Source: Mycobacterium sp. Aquia_213
GTDB taxonomy: Bacteria; Actinomycetota; Actinomycetes; Mycobacteriales; Mycobacteriaceae
DNA length: 64,000 bases
Assembly (NCBI RefSeq): GCF_026625985.1
Contig: NZ_CP113116.1
Location: forward strand, 2,728,001 to 2,792,000
Direction of reading: 5' to 3'
Shown here: positions 26,100-35,249 of the stretch, one piece after another
Position numbering within the stretch: position 1 is the first letter of the stretch
Layout of the letters: each line of letters opens with the position of its first letter
Notes under the pieces: generated by a model
What the model saw: the letters and a program-made list of their open reading frames with translations, nothing else
Database searches by the model: none
What the model was told of the DNA's origin: nothing
Made by a program: the position numbers and the translations under genes

Positions 26100-27515
26100 A
26101 TGACGACTACAAAAGACGAAAAAGACGAACATCTCGGACGTCGCGGCCTCATGCAGCGGCTCACCATGCTCTGCGTCCGGTACGTCGAACGCTTAATGCC
26201 GGACCCGTATTTGTTCGCGGTCATTTTGACTCTGATCGTGGTCGGACTCGTCGCGTTACTGGTGCGGGGTGCGACACCTTCCGCGGTTCTCAAGGCGTGG
26301 TACGGCGGAGTATGGGGAGCTCAGAACATCTTCACGTTCGCGTTCCAGATGGTGCTGATCTTGGTCACGGGTTACACACTGGCCGAGGCGCCCATCGTGA
26401 AGCGGGCCATCATTCGTCTCGCAAGCAAGCCGACGAATCAGGTTCAGGGCGCCTTGCTGTGCTTCGGCGTCAGTAGCGTTTTCTCGTTGCTGAACTGGGG
26501 ATTGGGCTTGGTGGCCGGCGCGCTGGTTGCGCGTCAGGTCGCAAAGCGGCTTTCCGGTGTGCATTTCGGCTACCTGATCGCGACCGGGTTTATGGGCTAC
26601 CTGGTCTGGACGCAGGGCTTGTCGTCGTCGATCGCGCTGGCGAACACCGATACGACCAGTCCTATCAACGTGATTCACAAGATGACCGGCACAATCGTGC
26701 CGCTGCGGCTGACGATCTTCCAGCCTTACAGCTGGGTCGCCGTCATCGCCATGGTCGCACTGGTCGCCGTCACGATCTGGCGGATGGAGCCCGACGAAAG
26801 TCTCGAGCCCGATCCCGCGGTGTTCGACGAAGAGCCCGTTCCGGATCCGCCACAGGGCCCGCCGACGTTCGCCGAGCGGCTGGAGAACCTCTGGATCCTC
26901 AACGTCCTCGTATTCGCCGCGGGCATAACGTATTTCGTGCTGAGCGACTTCGCGCTGAACATCTCGTCGATGATCATGTTGTTCACCGTCACCAGTGCAT
27001 TGCTGCACGGTACGCCGATTCGCTTTATTCGCGCGTTCTCCGGTGCGGCGAAAGTGTCCGGCCCATTGCTGCTGCAATATCCCCTGTACGGCGGAATCGC
27101 CGGTCTGCTGGGTTATCTGCCGGCGGGGTCAGGTCGAGCGCTGCAGACGGTGCTCGCCGAGGCCCTGGTGCGCGGCGCGGATCAGTTCACGCTCCCATTC
27201 CTGACATTCGTTGGCTCCGTTCTCATCTCGCTGTTCGTCCCGTCGGGCGGTGGGCACTGGGCGGTGCAGGGGCCGATCGCGGTGGGCTCGGCACTGGCCA
27301 TCGGCCAGCACTCGCCGGCGTATCTGGGACTGATCTCGATGTCGGTGGCGGTCGGTGAAGGTGTCGCGAACATGATTCAGCCGTTCTGGCTGTTGCCGGT
27401 GCTCGCGATCGCGAAGCTCAATGTGCGCCAGGTGATGGGCTTTACGGTGATCGCGTTCCTGATCGGTTTCGCGGTATCCGGCGCCGCGGTCCTGATTGCA
27501 CCCCACGTCTTGTGA
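26100..27515 (+). CDS. Short-chain fatty acid transporter, AtoE family
   Basis: A 471-residue integral membrane protein with about 12 hydrophobic segments. The opening RYVERLMPDPYLFAVILTLI, FTFAFQMVLILVTGYTLAEAP, LNWGLGLVAGALVAR and FVPSGGGHWAVQGPI are characteristic of the AtoE/SCFA_trans family, which takes up short-chain fatty acids such as acetoacetate or butyrate. A charged loop interrupts the chain near 225-265. AAGGCGGGG precedes the ATG. The stop overlaps the start of the amidase gene by four bases (GTGA), so uptake and hydrolysis are probably linked. Confidence 0.88.
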   Translation: MTTTKDEKDEHLGRRGLMQRLTMLCVRYVERLMPDPYLFAVILTLIVVGLVALLVRGATPSAVLKAWYGGVWGAQNIFTFAFQMVLILVTGYTLAEAPIVKRAIIRLASKPTNQVQGALLCFGVSSVFSLLNWGLGLVAGALVARQVAKRLSGVHFGYLIATGFMGYLVWTQGLSSSIALANTDTTSPINVIHKMTGTIVPLRLTIFQPYSWVAVIAMVALVAVTIWRMEPDESLEPDPAVFDEEPVPDPPQGPPTFAERLENLWILNVLVFAAGITYFVLSDFALNISSMIMLFTVTSALLHGTPIRFIRAFSGAAKVSGPLLLQYPLYGGIAGLLGYLPAGSGRALQTVLAEALVRGADQFTLPFLTFVGSVLISLFVPSGGGHWAVQGPIAVGSALAIGQHSPAYLGLISMSVAVGEGVANMIQPFWLLPVLAIAKLNVRQVMGFTVIAFLIGFAVSGAAVLIAPHVL

Positions 27516-29086
27516 CGTCGTCAGCCACGCCTCGCCTCTCGCCCATCGAGCGGGTGATCGCCGCGTATCGCACGATCGCCGAGGCCGACCGGCCCGAGGT
27601 CTGGATCACGCTGCGCGAACAGCCCGATGTGCTCAGCGACGCCACAGCCGTCGAACAACGCCTCGCCGCTGGAGAGCGCTTGCCCTTGGCGGGGCTGGTG
27701 GTCGCCGTCAAGGACAACATCGACGTGGCGGGGCTGCCGACCACCGCTGCGTGTCGGGAGTTCGCCTACCGGCCGGCTAGCACTGCGGTCGCCATCCAAC
27801 GACTCCGCGACGCCGGGGCGGTCGTTCTCGGCAAGACGAACCTCGACCAATTCGGTTGCGGTTTGGCGGGTACCCGCAGTCCCTATGGCGCCGTGCGTAA
27901 TTCGCGTCATCCGGAATTGGTCTCGGGTGGGTCGAGTTCCGGTTCTGCCGTCGCCGTGGCGCTGGGCATCGCCGATATCGGTATCGGCACCGACACCGCC
28001 GGGTCGGTTCGGGTCCCCGCTGCCTTGAACGGGCTGGTCGGCATCAAACCCACCCTTGGGATCATCCCCACCCACGGGGTCGTCGCGGCCTGCGCGAGTT
28101 ACGACGCCATCGGCGTGCTTGCGGCCGACCTCACCCTGGCCGCCACCGCGGTCGCCGTGATGGCCGGACCCGATCCGCGCGACCCCCGCAGCCGCCCTTG
28201 GCCCGCCGATGTTCGCCTCGCGGCTCCCGACGCGCCACGGCTGGCGATCCCGGAAGCCGCGAACCTCGCCGCACTCAGTCCTGGCTACCGCGACGCGTTC
28301 GAGCAGTCCGTGCGTCTCGCGATCGATGCCGGGCTGAGCGTCAAACCGATCGATATCTCCGTGCTGCTGGACGCGGCCCTGCTGCTCTACGACGGCGCGA
28401 TCGTCGCCGAACGCTATGCGTCGGTCGGCGAATTCCTCGACACCGCACCGGCGAGCGCCGATCCCATCGTTTCGTCGATCATTACCGCGGCGCGTGAGGT
28501 CACCGGTCCCGCCTTCGCCGCCGACCTGAACGCGTTGGCCCGCGCACGCGCCGATGCCGCGCGCCTGCTCGACGGTTTCGATGCTTTGCTGCTGCCCACC
28601 ACCACCGAACATCCCACCCTGCGTGAGGTGGGCGCCGATTCCGTCGGGATCAGCCGTCGGATGGGCACCTACACCAATTTCGGCAATCTGCTCGACATGG
28701 CCGCGGTCACCGTTCCCGTCACGCCGACACCGGCGGGCACCCCGTTCGGAGTGACGGTCGTGGTTCCCGCCTTCGACGACCAAATCGCCGCCGACATCGG
28801 TGCACGGTTAACCGGCACCGCGTCCGCATTGTTGACTCGAACCGGCGTCGCCCTAGCGGTATTCGGCGCCCACCGACGCGGACAGCCGATGCACTGGCAG
28901 CTCGAGCAACTCGGTGCCCGGTTCGCCGGGCAGATCGCCACGACCGACGCCCGCCGGGGCGAACTGTTCCGGGTCTCCGAGGCCGGCCTGGGCCGCTTTG
29001 TGGAGGCTCTGCCTGCGCCCCTGGCCTTGACCAATATCGAACTCGAGGACGGCCGCATGGTCACCGGTGTCACCGGCACCGACTGA
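27512..29086 (+). CDS. Allophanate-hydrolase-like amidase (AtzF family), shortened C-terminus
   Basis: A 524-residue amidase-signature enzyme. The Ser-cisSer-Lys set is intact: Lys67 (VAVKDNI), Ser141 (GGSSSGSA) and Ser165 (GTDTAGSVRVPA). The end carries AtzF-type marks, FGAHRRGQPMHWQL and GRFVEALPAPLALTNIELEDG, but the stretch between them is only about 35 residues. Complete AtzF proteins are about 600 residues, so most of the C-terminal domain seems to be missing. No urea carboxylase is nearby. The substrate may be an amide brought in by the overlapping transporter gene; this is inference. Confidence 0.82.
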   Translation: MTSSATPRLSPIERVIAAYRTIAEADRPEVWITLREQPDVLSDATAVEQRLAAGERLPLAGLVVAVKDNIDVAGLPTTAACREFAYRPASTAVAIQRLRDAGAVVLGKTNLDQFGCGLAGTRSPYGAVRNSRHPELVSGGSSSGSAVAVALGIADIGIGTDTAGSVRVPAALNGLVGIKPTLGIIPTHGVVAACASYDAIGVLAADLTLAATAVAVMAGPDPRDPRSRPWPADVRLAAPDAPRLAIPEAANLAALSPGYRDAFEQSVRLAIDAGLSVKPIDISVLLDAALLLYDGAIVAERYASVGEFLDTAPASADPIVSSIITAAREVTGPAFAADLNALARARADAARLLDGFDALLLPTTTEHPTLREVGADSVGISRRMGTYTNFGNLLDMAAVTVPVTPTPAGTPFGVTVVVPAFDDQIAADIGARLTGTASALLTRTGVALAVFGAHRRGQPMHWQLEQLGARFAGQIATTDARRGELFRVSEAGLGRFVEALPAPLALTNIELEDGRMVTGVTGTD

Positions 29087-29112
29087 TCCACGCGAAAGGC
29101 GTTGGTGGCGGA

Positions 29113-30204
29113 CTACATCCAGAGTTTCGCGATCGAACCGGCCAGGGCTTCCGGGTCTTGCTCATCGGTGTTGCAGCTGATCGCTACCGATGTCGTTCGG
29201 TCCTTGCTGACCCGAAATGCAGTGACGAACCCACCCCATTCGCCGTCGTGATCGAGTGTTCCATTGGCTAGCAGGAAGATTCCCGCGCCGTACCTGTCAC
29301 CGCCGCCCGCATCGGTGGGCACCGCCCCGCTCAGTTGCGCGTCAAGCAACGTGGCGCCGCCCACCCGGCCGGTTCGATAGTTGTCGGCCCAATAGACGAG
29401 CTGAGTGGGCGTGGTCACGATGCCGCCGTCACCGACCTGTTCCCAGCCGGTTGTAATAGCGTGGTAATCGTCGCTGTCCGCTTCATAGGCGACGGCCTTG
29501 CCGGGAATCGGTGCGGTGGGATCCACCACCATGGCCAGGCCGAGCGGATGGAAGATCTGTTCGGCAAGGAACTGCGGCAACGGTTCTCGCGATACCCGGC
29601 TGACGATCTCGCCGAGCAGCAGGTAGTTGGAGTTCGAGTATTCAAACTGGGAGCCGGGGGTGAACGTCAGCTTCGGCATTGCCGCCACCGCCCGCACTGC
29701 CTGTTCCTGGGTGGTGCGGTCGCTGAACGCAAACCCCTGCGCCTCGAGCAGTCCCACGTAGTCGGGGATGCCGCTCGTCTGGTGCATCAGTTGTCCGACG
29801 TTGACGGTGCCCGCCCACGACGGCAGTTCGGGCAGGTGCCGGGACACCGGGTCGTCGAGCGTCAGCTTGCCGGCGTCGACCAGCAACAGCGCCGCCGTCG
29901 CGGTGAACTGCTTGGATACCGACGCGATATCGAACACGGTGTCCGGGCGCAGCGGCGTTTCGGTCGACAGGTCGGCCAGGCCGCGCACCCCCGTCCACAC
30001 GGCCTGGCCCTTGACACCCACTGCGGCCGAGCACCCCGGGGCCCCTTCGTCGATAGCGTCATTCAGCACCTTCTGGCTTGCGGCCTTCGCGACGTCAGTG
30101 TTCGCGGGGCCGGCGGAGGTGGTTTTCGGCGCAGCCTGCTGGCCACCGCCGCAGGAGCTGAGCGACAACACGATCGCGAGAAGGAGCACCGTGCGTTTCG
30201 CCAT
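29113..30204 (-). CDS. Beta-lactamase-fold serine hydrolase lipoprotein
   Basis: A 363-residue exported lipoprotein. The signal peptide ends in a lipobox, LSLSSC, with the lipidated Cys18. The hydrolase part has the class C/esterase-type motifs Ser95-x-x-Lys98 (SVSK) and Tyr189-Ser-Asn191. These proteins are usually esterases or peptidases of the cell envelope rather than antibiotic-resistance enzymes. The next gene upstream on the same strand is a close paralog. M. tuberculosis Rv1922 and LipD (Rv1923), which occupy this interval, belong to the same fold. Confidence 0.85.
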   Translation of the reverse strand: MAKRTVLLLAIVLSLSSCGGGQQAAPKTTSAGPANTDVAKAASQKVLNDAIDEGAPGCSAAVGVKGQAVWTGVRGLADLSTETPLRPDTVFDIASVSKQFTATAALLLVDAGKLTLDDPVSRHLPELPSWAGTVNVGQLMHQTSGIPDYVGLLEAQGFAFSDRTTQEQAVRAVAAMPKLTFTPGSQFEYSNSNYLLLGEIVSRVSREPLPQFLAEQIFHPLGLAMVVDPTAPIPGKAVAYEADSDDYHAITTGWEQVGDGGIVTTPTQLVYWADNYRTGRVGGATLLDAQLSGAVPTDAGGGDRYGAGIFLLANGTLDHDGEWGGFVTAFRVSKDRTTSVAISCNTDEQDPEALAGSIAKLWM

Positions 30205-30237
30205 ACCGTGAATGATGGCGTTTCCGGTCGCTATGCA

Positions 30238-31407
30238 CTACATCCAGAGCTTGGCTATCGAGTCGGCCAGGGCTTCGGGGATCTGGTCGTCGGTGTTGCA
30301 GCTGACGGCGACCGAGGTCTGCCGGTCGTTGCTGACCCGGAATGCCGTGACGAAGCCGGGCGAGGCGCCGTCGTGGTCGAGGCTGCCGTCGGCCTTGATG
30401 TAGATGCCGGCGCCGTAGCGCACGGGGATGCCGGGGCCGATTTCCACCGCCCCCGCCAGCTGTTCCTCGAGCAGCCTGGGCCCGCCCACGCGACCGGTTC
30501 GGTAGTTGTCGCCCCACTGCACCAGCTGACTAGGTGAGGCTTGGACCGCGCCGTCGCCGATCTGCTCCCATGCCGATGTGGTCGTTCGGTATCCGTCGCT
30601 GCCGCCCGCATAGGAGACGGCCTTGTGCGGAACCTCGCCGACCGGGTCCATCACCATCCCCACACCGAGCGGGCCGAAGATCTCAGCGCTGAGGAACTGC
30701 GGCAGCGGCACCCCCGACACCCGATGGACGATCTCGCCGAGCAGCAGATAGTTGGAGTCGGAATATCGGAATTGAGTGCCCGGCTTGAAATTCAGCTGTG
30801 GCAGCGCCGCCACCGCCTGCAACGCTTGGTCCTGGGTGGTGCGGTCACTGACCGCGAACCCCTGCTTCACCAGCAGCCCTTCGTATTCGGGGATGCCGCT
30901 GGTGTGATGGATCAACTGGGCGATCGTGACGGTGGCGGCCCATTTGGGGAAGTCCGGCATGTGCTGGGAGAGCGGGTCGCCCAGTGTCAGCTTTCCCGCG
31001 TCGGCGAGCAACAGGATCGCGGTGGCGGTGAACTGCTTGGACACCGAGCCGATATCGAACACGGTGTCGGGGCTGATCTTGGCGCCGGTCGCCGTGTCGG
31101 CGATTCCGCGCACTCCAGTCCAGACGACGGTCCCTTTCGAACCCACCGCGGCCGAGCAGCCCGGCGTCGCGGCGTTGACCGCGTCTTCGAGCACCCGCTG
31201 ACTCTTGGCCTTGATCAGTGAGTTGTCGTTGGTCGTGACGACGGCATTACTCGTCGGGGTGGATTTCCCTGCGGGGGTACCGGTCGGTCTGCCGCAGCCG
31301 CAGAGCGCTAACAGGAGGGCGCACAGCACCAGCGATGCCCGCGCGTGCCGATGGAGTCGCCGTACCGCGGCATGCCCTACGACGTCAGCAGGCAGGTTCG
31401 AAATCAT
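30238..31407 (-). CDS. Beta-lactamase-fold lipoprotein, paralog of the next gene
   Basis: A 389-residue protein, clearly a tandem duplicate of the gene ending at 29113. The two share long stretches, including GCSAAVG, SVSKQFTATA, WEQ(V/I)GDG, NYRTGRVGG and a common SIAKLWM C-terminus. A basic n-region (RRLHRHAR) and hydrophobic core precede the lipobox LCGC. The start at 31407 (MISNLPADVV) is chosen for a GGTGGA-like site upstream. An ATG at 31428 or 31494 in the same frame is possible. The 33-base gap suggests cotranscription with the downstream paralog. Confidence 0.8.
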   Translation of the reverse strand: MISNLPADVVGHAAVRRLHRHARASLVLCALLLALCGCGRPTGTPAGKSTPTSNAVVTTNDNSLIKAKSQRVLEDAVNAATPGCSAAVGSKGTVVWTGVRGIADTATGAKISPDTVFDIGSVSKQFTATAILLLADAGKLTLGDPLSQHMPDFPKWAATVTIAQLIHHTSGIPEYEGLLVKQGFAVSDRTTQDQALQAVAALPQLNFKPGTQFRYSDSNYLLLGEIVHRVSGVPLPQFLSAEIFGPLGVGMVMDPVGEVPHKAVSYAGGSDGYRTTTSAWEQIGDGAVQASPSQLVQWGDNYRTGRVGGPRLLEEQLAGAVEIGPGIPVRYGAGIYIKADGSLDHDGASPGFVTAFRVSNDRQTSVAVSCNTDDQIPEALADSIAKLWM

Positions 31408-31597
31408 CTGTCCACCAAAGTGTTTCATCGTGCATTCGAAATTCTCGCCCGGTGTCCGGACCCGGTCCGTGACAGTCGCCCGGACCTCCCACACGGTGAG
31501 TATGCATGCGCGGTGGCCGCCGTGTGCCGGATTTCACCGGCCTCGCCGCCGGCGCCAACGGGTCCGCACCGCCGGGCCGGGTTGCTGGCCCTGGCGG

Positions 31598-31603
31598 TAG
31601 GGT
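31598..31603 (+). promoter_or_regulatory. Leaderless -10 element of the SRPBCC gene
   Basis: TAGGGT fits TAnnnT and lies eight bases before the ATG at 31612. No ribosome binding site is present there. Confidence 0.4.
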
Positions 31604-31611
31604 ACGCGGCT

Positions 31612-32058
31612 ATGTCAGGTCGCAAGTTTTCGTTCGAGATCAACCGGACCAGCAGCGCGCCTGCCGCAACCGTGTTCGGGCTGTTGGCCGACGGCGCCAA
31701 CTGGTCGAGCTGGGCCAAGCCGATGGTCCTGCGATCGAGCTGGGCACGCCAGGGCGATCCGGCACCGGGCGGTGTCGGGGCGATTCGTCAGATCGGTGTG
31801 CCGCCGCTGCTGGCGCGGGAAGAGATCGTCGAGTACGAGCAGGATCGCCGGCAGGTCTACAAGTTGGTTGGGCCATCACCGGCCAAGGATTACCTCGGCG
31901 AAGTGGTCTTGACGCCGAACGCGGCCGGCGGTACCGACATCCATTGGTCGGGCTCATTCGTCGAGAGAATTCGCGGAACCGGGCCCGCGACGCGGGCGGC
32001 GCTGGGTGGTGCGGTCAAGCTTCTCGCGGATCGGCTCGTGAAGGCCTCCGAGCGCTAA
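31612..32058 (+). CDS. SRPBCC (START/polyketide-cyclase-like) protein, Rv1919c-like
   Basis: A 148-residue SRPBCC-fold protein, with an N-terminal strand FSFEINRTSSAPAATVFGLL, WSSWAKPM and a long C-terminal helix (ALGGAVKLLADRLVKAS). It would bind a hydrophobic ligand. The start at 31612 is supported by a leaderless -10; longer in-frame reading into 31345 covers the lipoprotein promoter and lacks protein character. It is convergent with the Gln-rich gene, with a four-base overlap. Confidence 0.78.
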   Translation: MSGRKFSFEINRTSSAPAATVFGLLADGANWSSWAKPMVLRSSWARQGDPAPGGVGAIRQIGVPPLLAREEIVEYEQDRRQVYKLVGPSPAKDYLGEVVLTPNAAGGTDIHWSGSFVERIRGTGPATRAALGGAVKLLADRLVKASER

Positions 32059-32402
32059 GGGTTGTTCGCCTGTTGTTCGACCTGCTGACCCTGTAGTTCG
32101 TCTTGGAGGGCCTGCTGCTGGGCCGCCTCGTTTTGTTGTTCGGCCTGCTGCTCGGCCTGCAGCATCTCCTGCTGGGCCAATTGCTGTTGAAGTTGCGCTT
32201 CGTCGTCGCCGTCATCGGTGGCGAAGCCGCCGCCCGCGAGATTCGCCGGTGACTGCGGCAGCGGCGAGTCGATCGCGGTCAGGCGTACCTGTCCGAGCGC
32301 GGCGGCGGGATGTGCCGCGTCGGCGAACGCCAGCATCGCGATGGCCGCGACACCGGCAAAGATGACTCGCATGAGCTGGTGGTGCTGACTAGGGGTGGTC
32401 AT
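32055..32402 (-). CDS. Secreted glutamine-rich small protein
   Basis: A 115-residue protein with a Sec-type signal (MRVIFAGVAAIAMLAFADA, likely cut near AHPAAA). The last 50 residues are dominated by Gln, Ala and Glu (for example QLQQQLAQQEMLQAEQQ) and should form a helix or coiled coil. It has no cysteine and no known domain. The start at 32402 is chosen because GGAGG is just upstream, though it abuts the ATG; the Met ten residues later is an alternative. Function is unknown; it may be an envelope-associated or disordered secreted protein. Confidence 0.6.
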   Translation of the reverse strand: MTTPSQHHQLMRVIFAGVAAIAMLAFADAAHPAAALGQVRLTAIDSPLPQSPANLAGGGFATDDGDDEAQLQQQLAQQEMLQAEQQAEQQNEAAQQQALQDELQGQQVEQQANNP

Positions 32403-32514
32403 CCTCCAGGTATGCGCCCCGTCCTTAGCTCTGAGCTGGGAAGCGGCTAGCGCCAGATTATGAAAACAGGCGCTGTCAGTTGAGCCGGCGTTTGTCGGCT
32501 CGCGCCCCAACTAC

Positions 32515-32520
32515 TAAGCT
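32515..32520 (+). promoter_or_regulatory. Leaderless -10 element of the FAD monooxygenase gene
   Basis: TAAGCT fits TAnnnT and lies seven bases before the GTG at 32528, with no ribosome binding site between them. Confidence 0.45.
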
Positions 32521-32527
32521 GGCCTAA

Positions 32528-34099
32528 GTGATTGACGTCGTCATCGCCGGTGGCGGTCCGAACGGGCTGATGCTGGCCAGCGAATTGGCATTGAACGGAA
32601 TCCGGCCGGTGGTGCTGGACGCGCTGCCCGGCCCTAATCCCATGCGGCGAGCCAACGGCGTTATCGGCCAAGGGGTTCGGATCCTGGACCATCGCGGTCT
32701 CTACGGCACCCTGGCCGGAACCGCGGAGCCGCCCCGGCTCAACCCTCGCGCCATGTTTGCGGCCTTCCCGTTGGATCTCACGTCGATCGCCGACTCGCAG
32801 GTCTTCCTGCTGCCCGTCCAGCAACCCAAGCTGGTACAGGTGCTTGCCGAGCGCGCCGTTGCACACGACGTCGACCTTCGATGGGGCCACGCGCTCACCG
32901 GCTTCGACCAGGACGGCGCCGGTGTGACGGTGGATGTCGACGGGCCCGGCGGCGCCTATCGGCTGCGGGCCAAGTACCTGATCGGCGCCGACGGCGGCAC
33001 CAGCATGACGCGCAAGTTGGCCGGTATCGATTTCCCCGGGATGTCGTCGCACGACGTGGTCGCCCGGATGGGATTCGACATCGTGCCGCCAGACGAATGG
33101 ATCGATCCGGTCAGCGGCGTGTTGGACGTGCCCGGGTACGGACGGATCCCACCGCTGGGGTTCCATCGGGTCGAGCGCGGCGTCTTGGCCCTCGGCGCGC
33201 TCGGGCGCCGGGCGGCCGTGATCTGTTTCGAATTGGACCCAACCGCCCGCGCGGAGCCCGCCGAGGACAATTTCGACGGGCAGCCGATGAGCCTGGAAGA
33301 ACTGGAAGCCAGCGTCAAACGGGTGCTGGGCGCGGACCTGCCGCTGCGGCCGGTGTCGCCCGAGGCTGACCTCGACCTGCGGCGGTTCGCCGGCATCAAC
33401 TCACGGATCGCGTCGCGGTATCAGGTGGGACGGGTGATCCTGGTGGGCGACGCCGCGCATGTCCACTCCCCGATGGGTGGACCGGGACTCAACCTGGGCC
33501 TGCAGGACGCGGTGAACCTCGGCTGGAAACTCGCGACGGTGCTGCACGGGCGCGTCGACCCCGCGTTGCTGGACACCTACGAAGCAGAGCGCCGGCCCGC
33601 TGCCGAGCGGGTCATCATGCACAGCCGGGCGCAGCTGGCACTCGTGCGGCCCGGGCCCGAGGTCACCGCATTGCGGCAGCTGTTCTCCGAGCTGCTCACC
33701 GATTCCGATATCGCCCGTCGCCTCAGCGACCTGATATCCGGGGCCGAAAACCGTTACAGCACAGACCCCGACGCGCATCCGCTCACCGGGCACTGGGTGC
33801 CCGACTTCGGCGTGACGGACGGCGGCCAGACCAGGCGTATTGCGGAGCTGGCCCGCACTGGACGGCCGGTACTTGTCGATCTCACCGACTCCGGCTGCGT
33901 GGCTGCCGCGGTTGCCGATGCCGCAGACCAGCTCACCGTCGCGCTCGGACATTCGGATCGCGAACTGCCAGCCACCGCGCTGCTGGTGCGCCCCGACGGC
34001 TATGTGGCGTGGGCATCCTCGGCGGCGTCGCCCGATGTGGTGGAACTGCGCCGGGCGCTCACGCGCTGGTTCGGACTGGGTGGGACTACTTGGCGTTGA
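32528..34099 (+). CDS. FAD-dependent aromatic hydroxylase-type monooxygenase
   Basis: A 523-residue flavoprotein monooxygenase of the p-hydroxybenzoate-hydroxylase/aklavinone-hydroxylase type. It has GGGPNGLMLASELA at the N-terminus, GADGGTS in the middle and LVGDAAHVHSPMGGPGLN at about 310. The C-terminal 130 residues form a thioredoxin-like domain as in RdmE-type enzymes. It uses NADPH and O2 to hydroxylate a phenolic or polycyclic substrate. The GTG start is leaderless. Its 3' end overlaps the convergent LLM gene by 14 bases. Confidence 0.85.
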   Translation: MIDVVIAGGGPNGLMLASELALNGIRPVVLDALPGPNPMRRANGVIGQGVRILDHRGLYGTLAGTAEPPRLNPRAMFAAFPLDLTSIADSQVFLLPVQQPKLVQVLAERAVAHDVDLRWGHALTGFDQDGAGVTVDVDGPGGAYRLRAKYLIGADGGTSMTRKLAGIDFPGMSSHDVVARMGFDIVPPDEWIDPVSGVLDVPGYGRIPPLGFHRVERGVLALGALGRRAAVICFELDPTARAEPAEDNFDGQPMSLEELEASVKRVLGADLPLRPVSPEADLDLRRFAGINSRIASRYQVGRVILVGDAAHVHSPMGGPGLNLGLQDAVNLGWKLATVLHGRVDPALLDTYEAERRPAAERVIMHSRAQLALVRPGPEVTALRQLFSELLTDSDIARRLSDLISGAENRYSTDPDAHPLTGHWVPDFGVTDGGQTRRIAELARTGRPVLVDLTDSGCVAAAVADAADQLTVALGHSDRELPATALLVRPDGYVAWASSAASPDVVELRRALTRWFGLGGTTWR

Positions 34100-35249
34100 G
34101 CTCGTCCTGGTACTTCTTGGTCATGTGCTCGACGGCCTGATTCTGTGACTCAGCGAGCCCTTCGCGGGCCTCGCTGGCGCGCGCGGCGGCATCGAGTGTC
34201 GGCTGCGCCTGGCCCTGGAAGTGCGGCATCACTTCGGCGGCGAACAATTCGGCCGACCGTTTGGTAGCCGCCGGGTCGGCCCACTCGTGGCCCATTTGCA
34301 GCATGCAGCCGAAGCCGCCGGACTGATCCCACATCCGCTGGACCTGCGCCCGCGCCCGCTCCGGGGTGCCGATCACGCCCGCGCCGTTCTCGTTGATGAC
34401 GTCGATCATCTCGTCGATCTGTTCGCCCGGCATGGTCATCTGCGGGAAGGCGGCCACCTTCTGGAAGTACCGGAACCAGGGCTCCAGGCCGAACTTCACG
34501 TCCTCGCGCGCCTGCTTGTCGGTTTCGGCGATATGGAACGGCCCGACCAGGCTCCAGTTCCGGCGATCGACCGTGGTGCCGAACACCGCGGCGCGTTCTT
34601 CGACGATGTCCCAGTGATATTGCAGTGCGTTGAAGCCCTCGATGGTCAGCGTCGCGCCGATGGAGAGCAGGCCGATGCCGTGCCTGCCGGCGAGTCGCGC
34701 ACCCGTCGGCGAGGCGACCGCTGCCACCGCGAGAGGGACCCCGCCGTCGGAATACGGGGCGAGCTGCAACTTGGCGTTGTGCAGTTCGTGCGTCGGCGTC
34801 TTGGCGCTCACCGTCTCGCCCCGCAGCAGCCGGACCACGATGTCGAGGTTGGTATCTAGTAACTCGCGGGTGTCGGTGGGTGTCAGCCCGATCATCGACG
34901 AGTCGCTGGGCAGCGAGCCGGGTCCCACACCGCCGATCACGCGGCCGTGAGTGAGGTGGTCCAGCATCATCAACCGGTCGGCGACCCAGAGCGGGTTGTG
35001 GTACGAGAGCGAAATGACGCCGGTGCACAGCTTGATCCACTTGGTCCGCTCGGCGGCCGCCGCGATGAAGATTTCCGGCGAAGCGATGATTTCGCTGCCG
35101 GCCGAGTGATGCTCGCCGATCCACGCTTCGTCGAAGCCCAGGGCATCGAGGTGTTGGACGAACTCGAGGTCGCGCTGCAGCGCAAGCGTCGGGTTGGTGC
35201 CCGCGCGGTGAAACGGCGCGATGAAATATCCGAACCTGAGCTTCGCCAT
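34086..35249 (-). CDS. LLM-class monooxygenase, limonene-monooxygenase-like
   Basis: A 387-residue luciferase-fold flavin monooxygenase. MAKLRFGYFIAPFHRAGTNP, EAWIGEHHSAG and LMMLDHLTHGRVIGGVGPGSLPSD are typical of the limonene 1,2-monooxygenase group. It needs reduced flavin from another protein. AAGGAGAA precedes the ATG at 35249; an in-frame ATG at 35285 is less likely. With the limonene-epoxide-hydrolase-like gene at 3650, the window would encode both steps of a terpene epoxidation-hydrolysis route, though the two lie 31 kb apart. Confidence 0.85.
   Translation of the reverse strand: MAKLRFGYFIAPFHRAGTNPTLALQRDLEFVQHLDALGFDEAWIGEHHSAGSEIIASPEIFIAAAAERTKWIKLCTGVISLSYHNPLWVADRLMMLDHLTHGRVIGGVGPGSLPSDSSMIGLTPTDTRELLDTNLDIVVRLLRGETVSAKTPTHELHNAKLQLAPYSDGGVPLAVAAVASPTGARLAGRHGIGLLSIGATLTIEGFNALQYHWDIVEERAAVFGTTVDRRNWSLVGPFHIAETDKQAREDVKFGLEPWFRYFQKVAAFPQMTMPGEQIDEMIDVINENGAGVIGTPERARAQVQRMWDQSGGFGCMLQMGHEWADPAATKRSAELFAAEVMPHFQGQAQPTLDAAARASEAREGLAESQNQAVEHMTKKYQDELNAK

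Noticed and set aside
31345..31611. In-frame extension of the SRPBCC gene upstream of 31612
   Set aside because: It covers the lipoprotein promoter, has no family similarity, and a -10 element sits just before the ATG at 31612.
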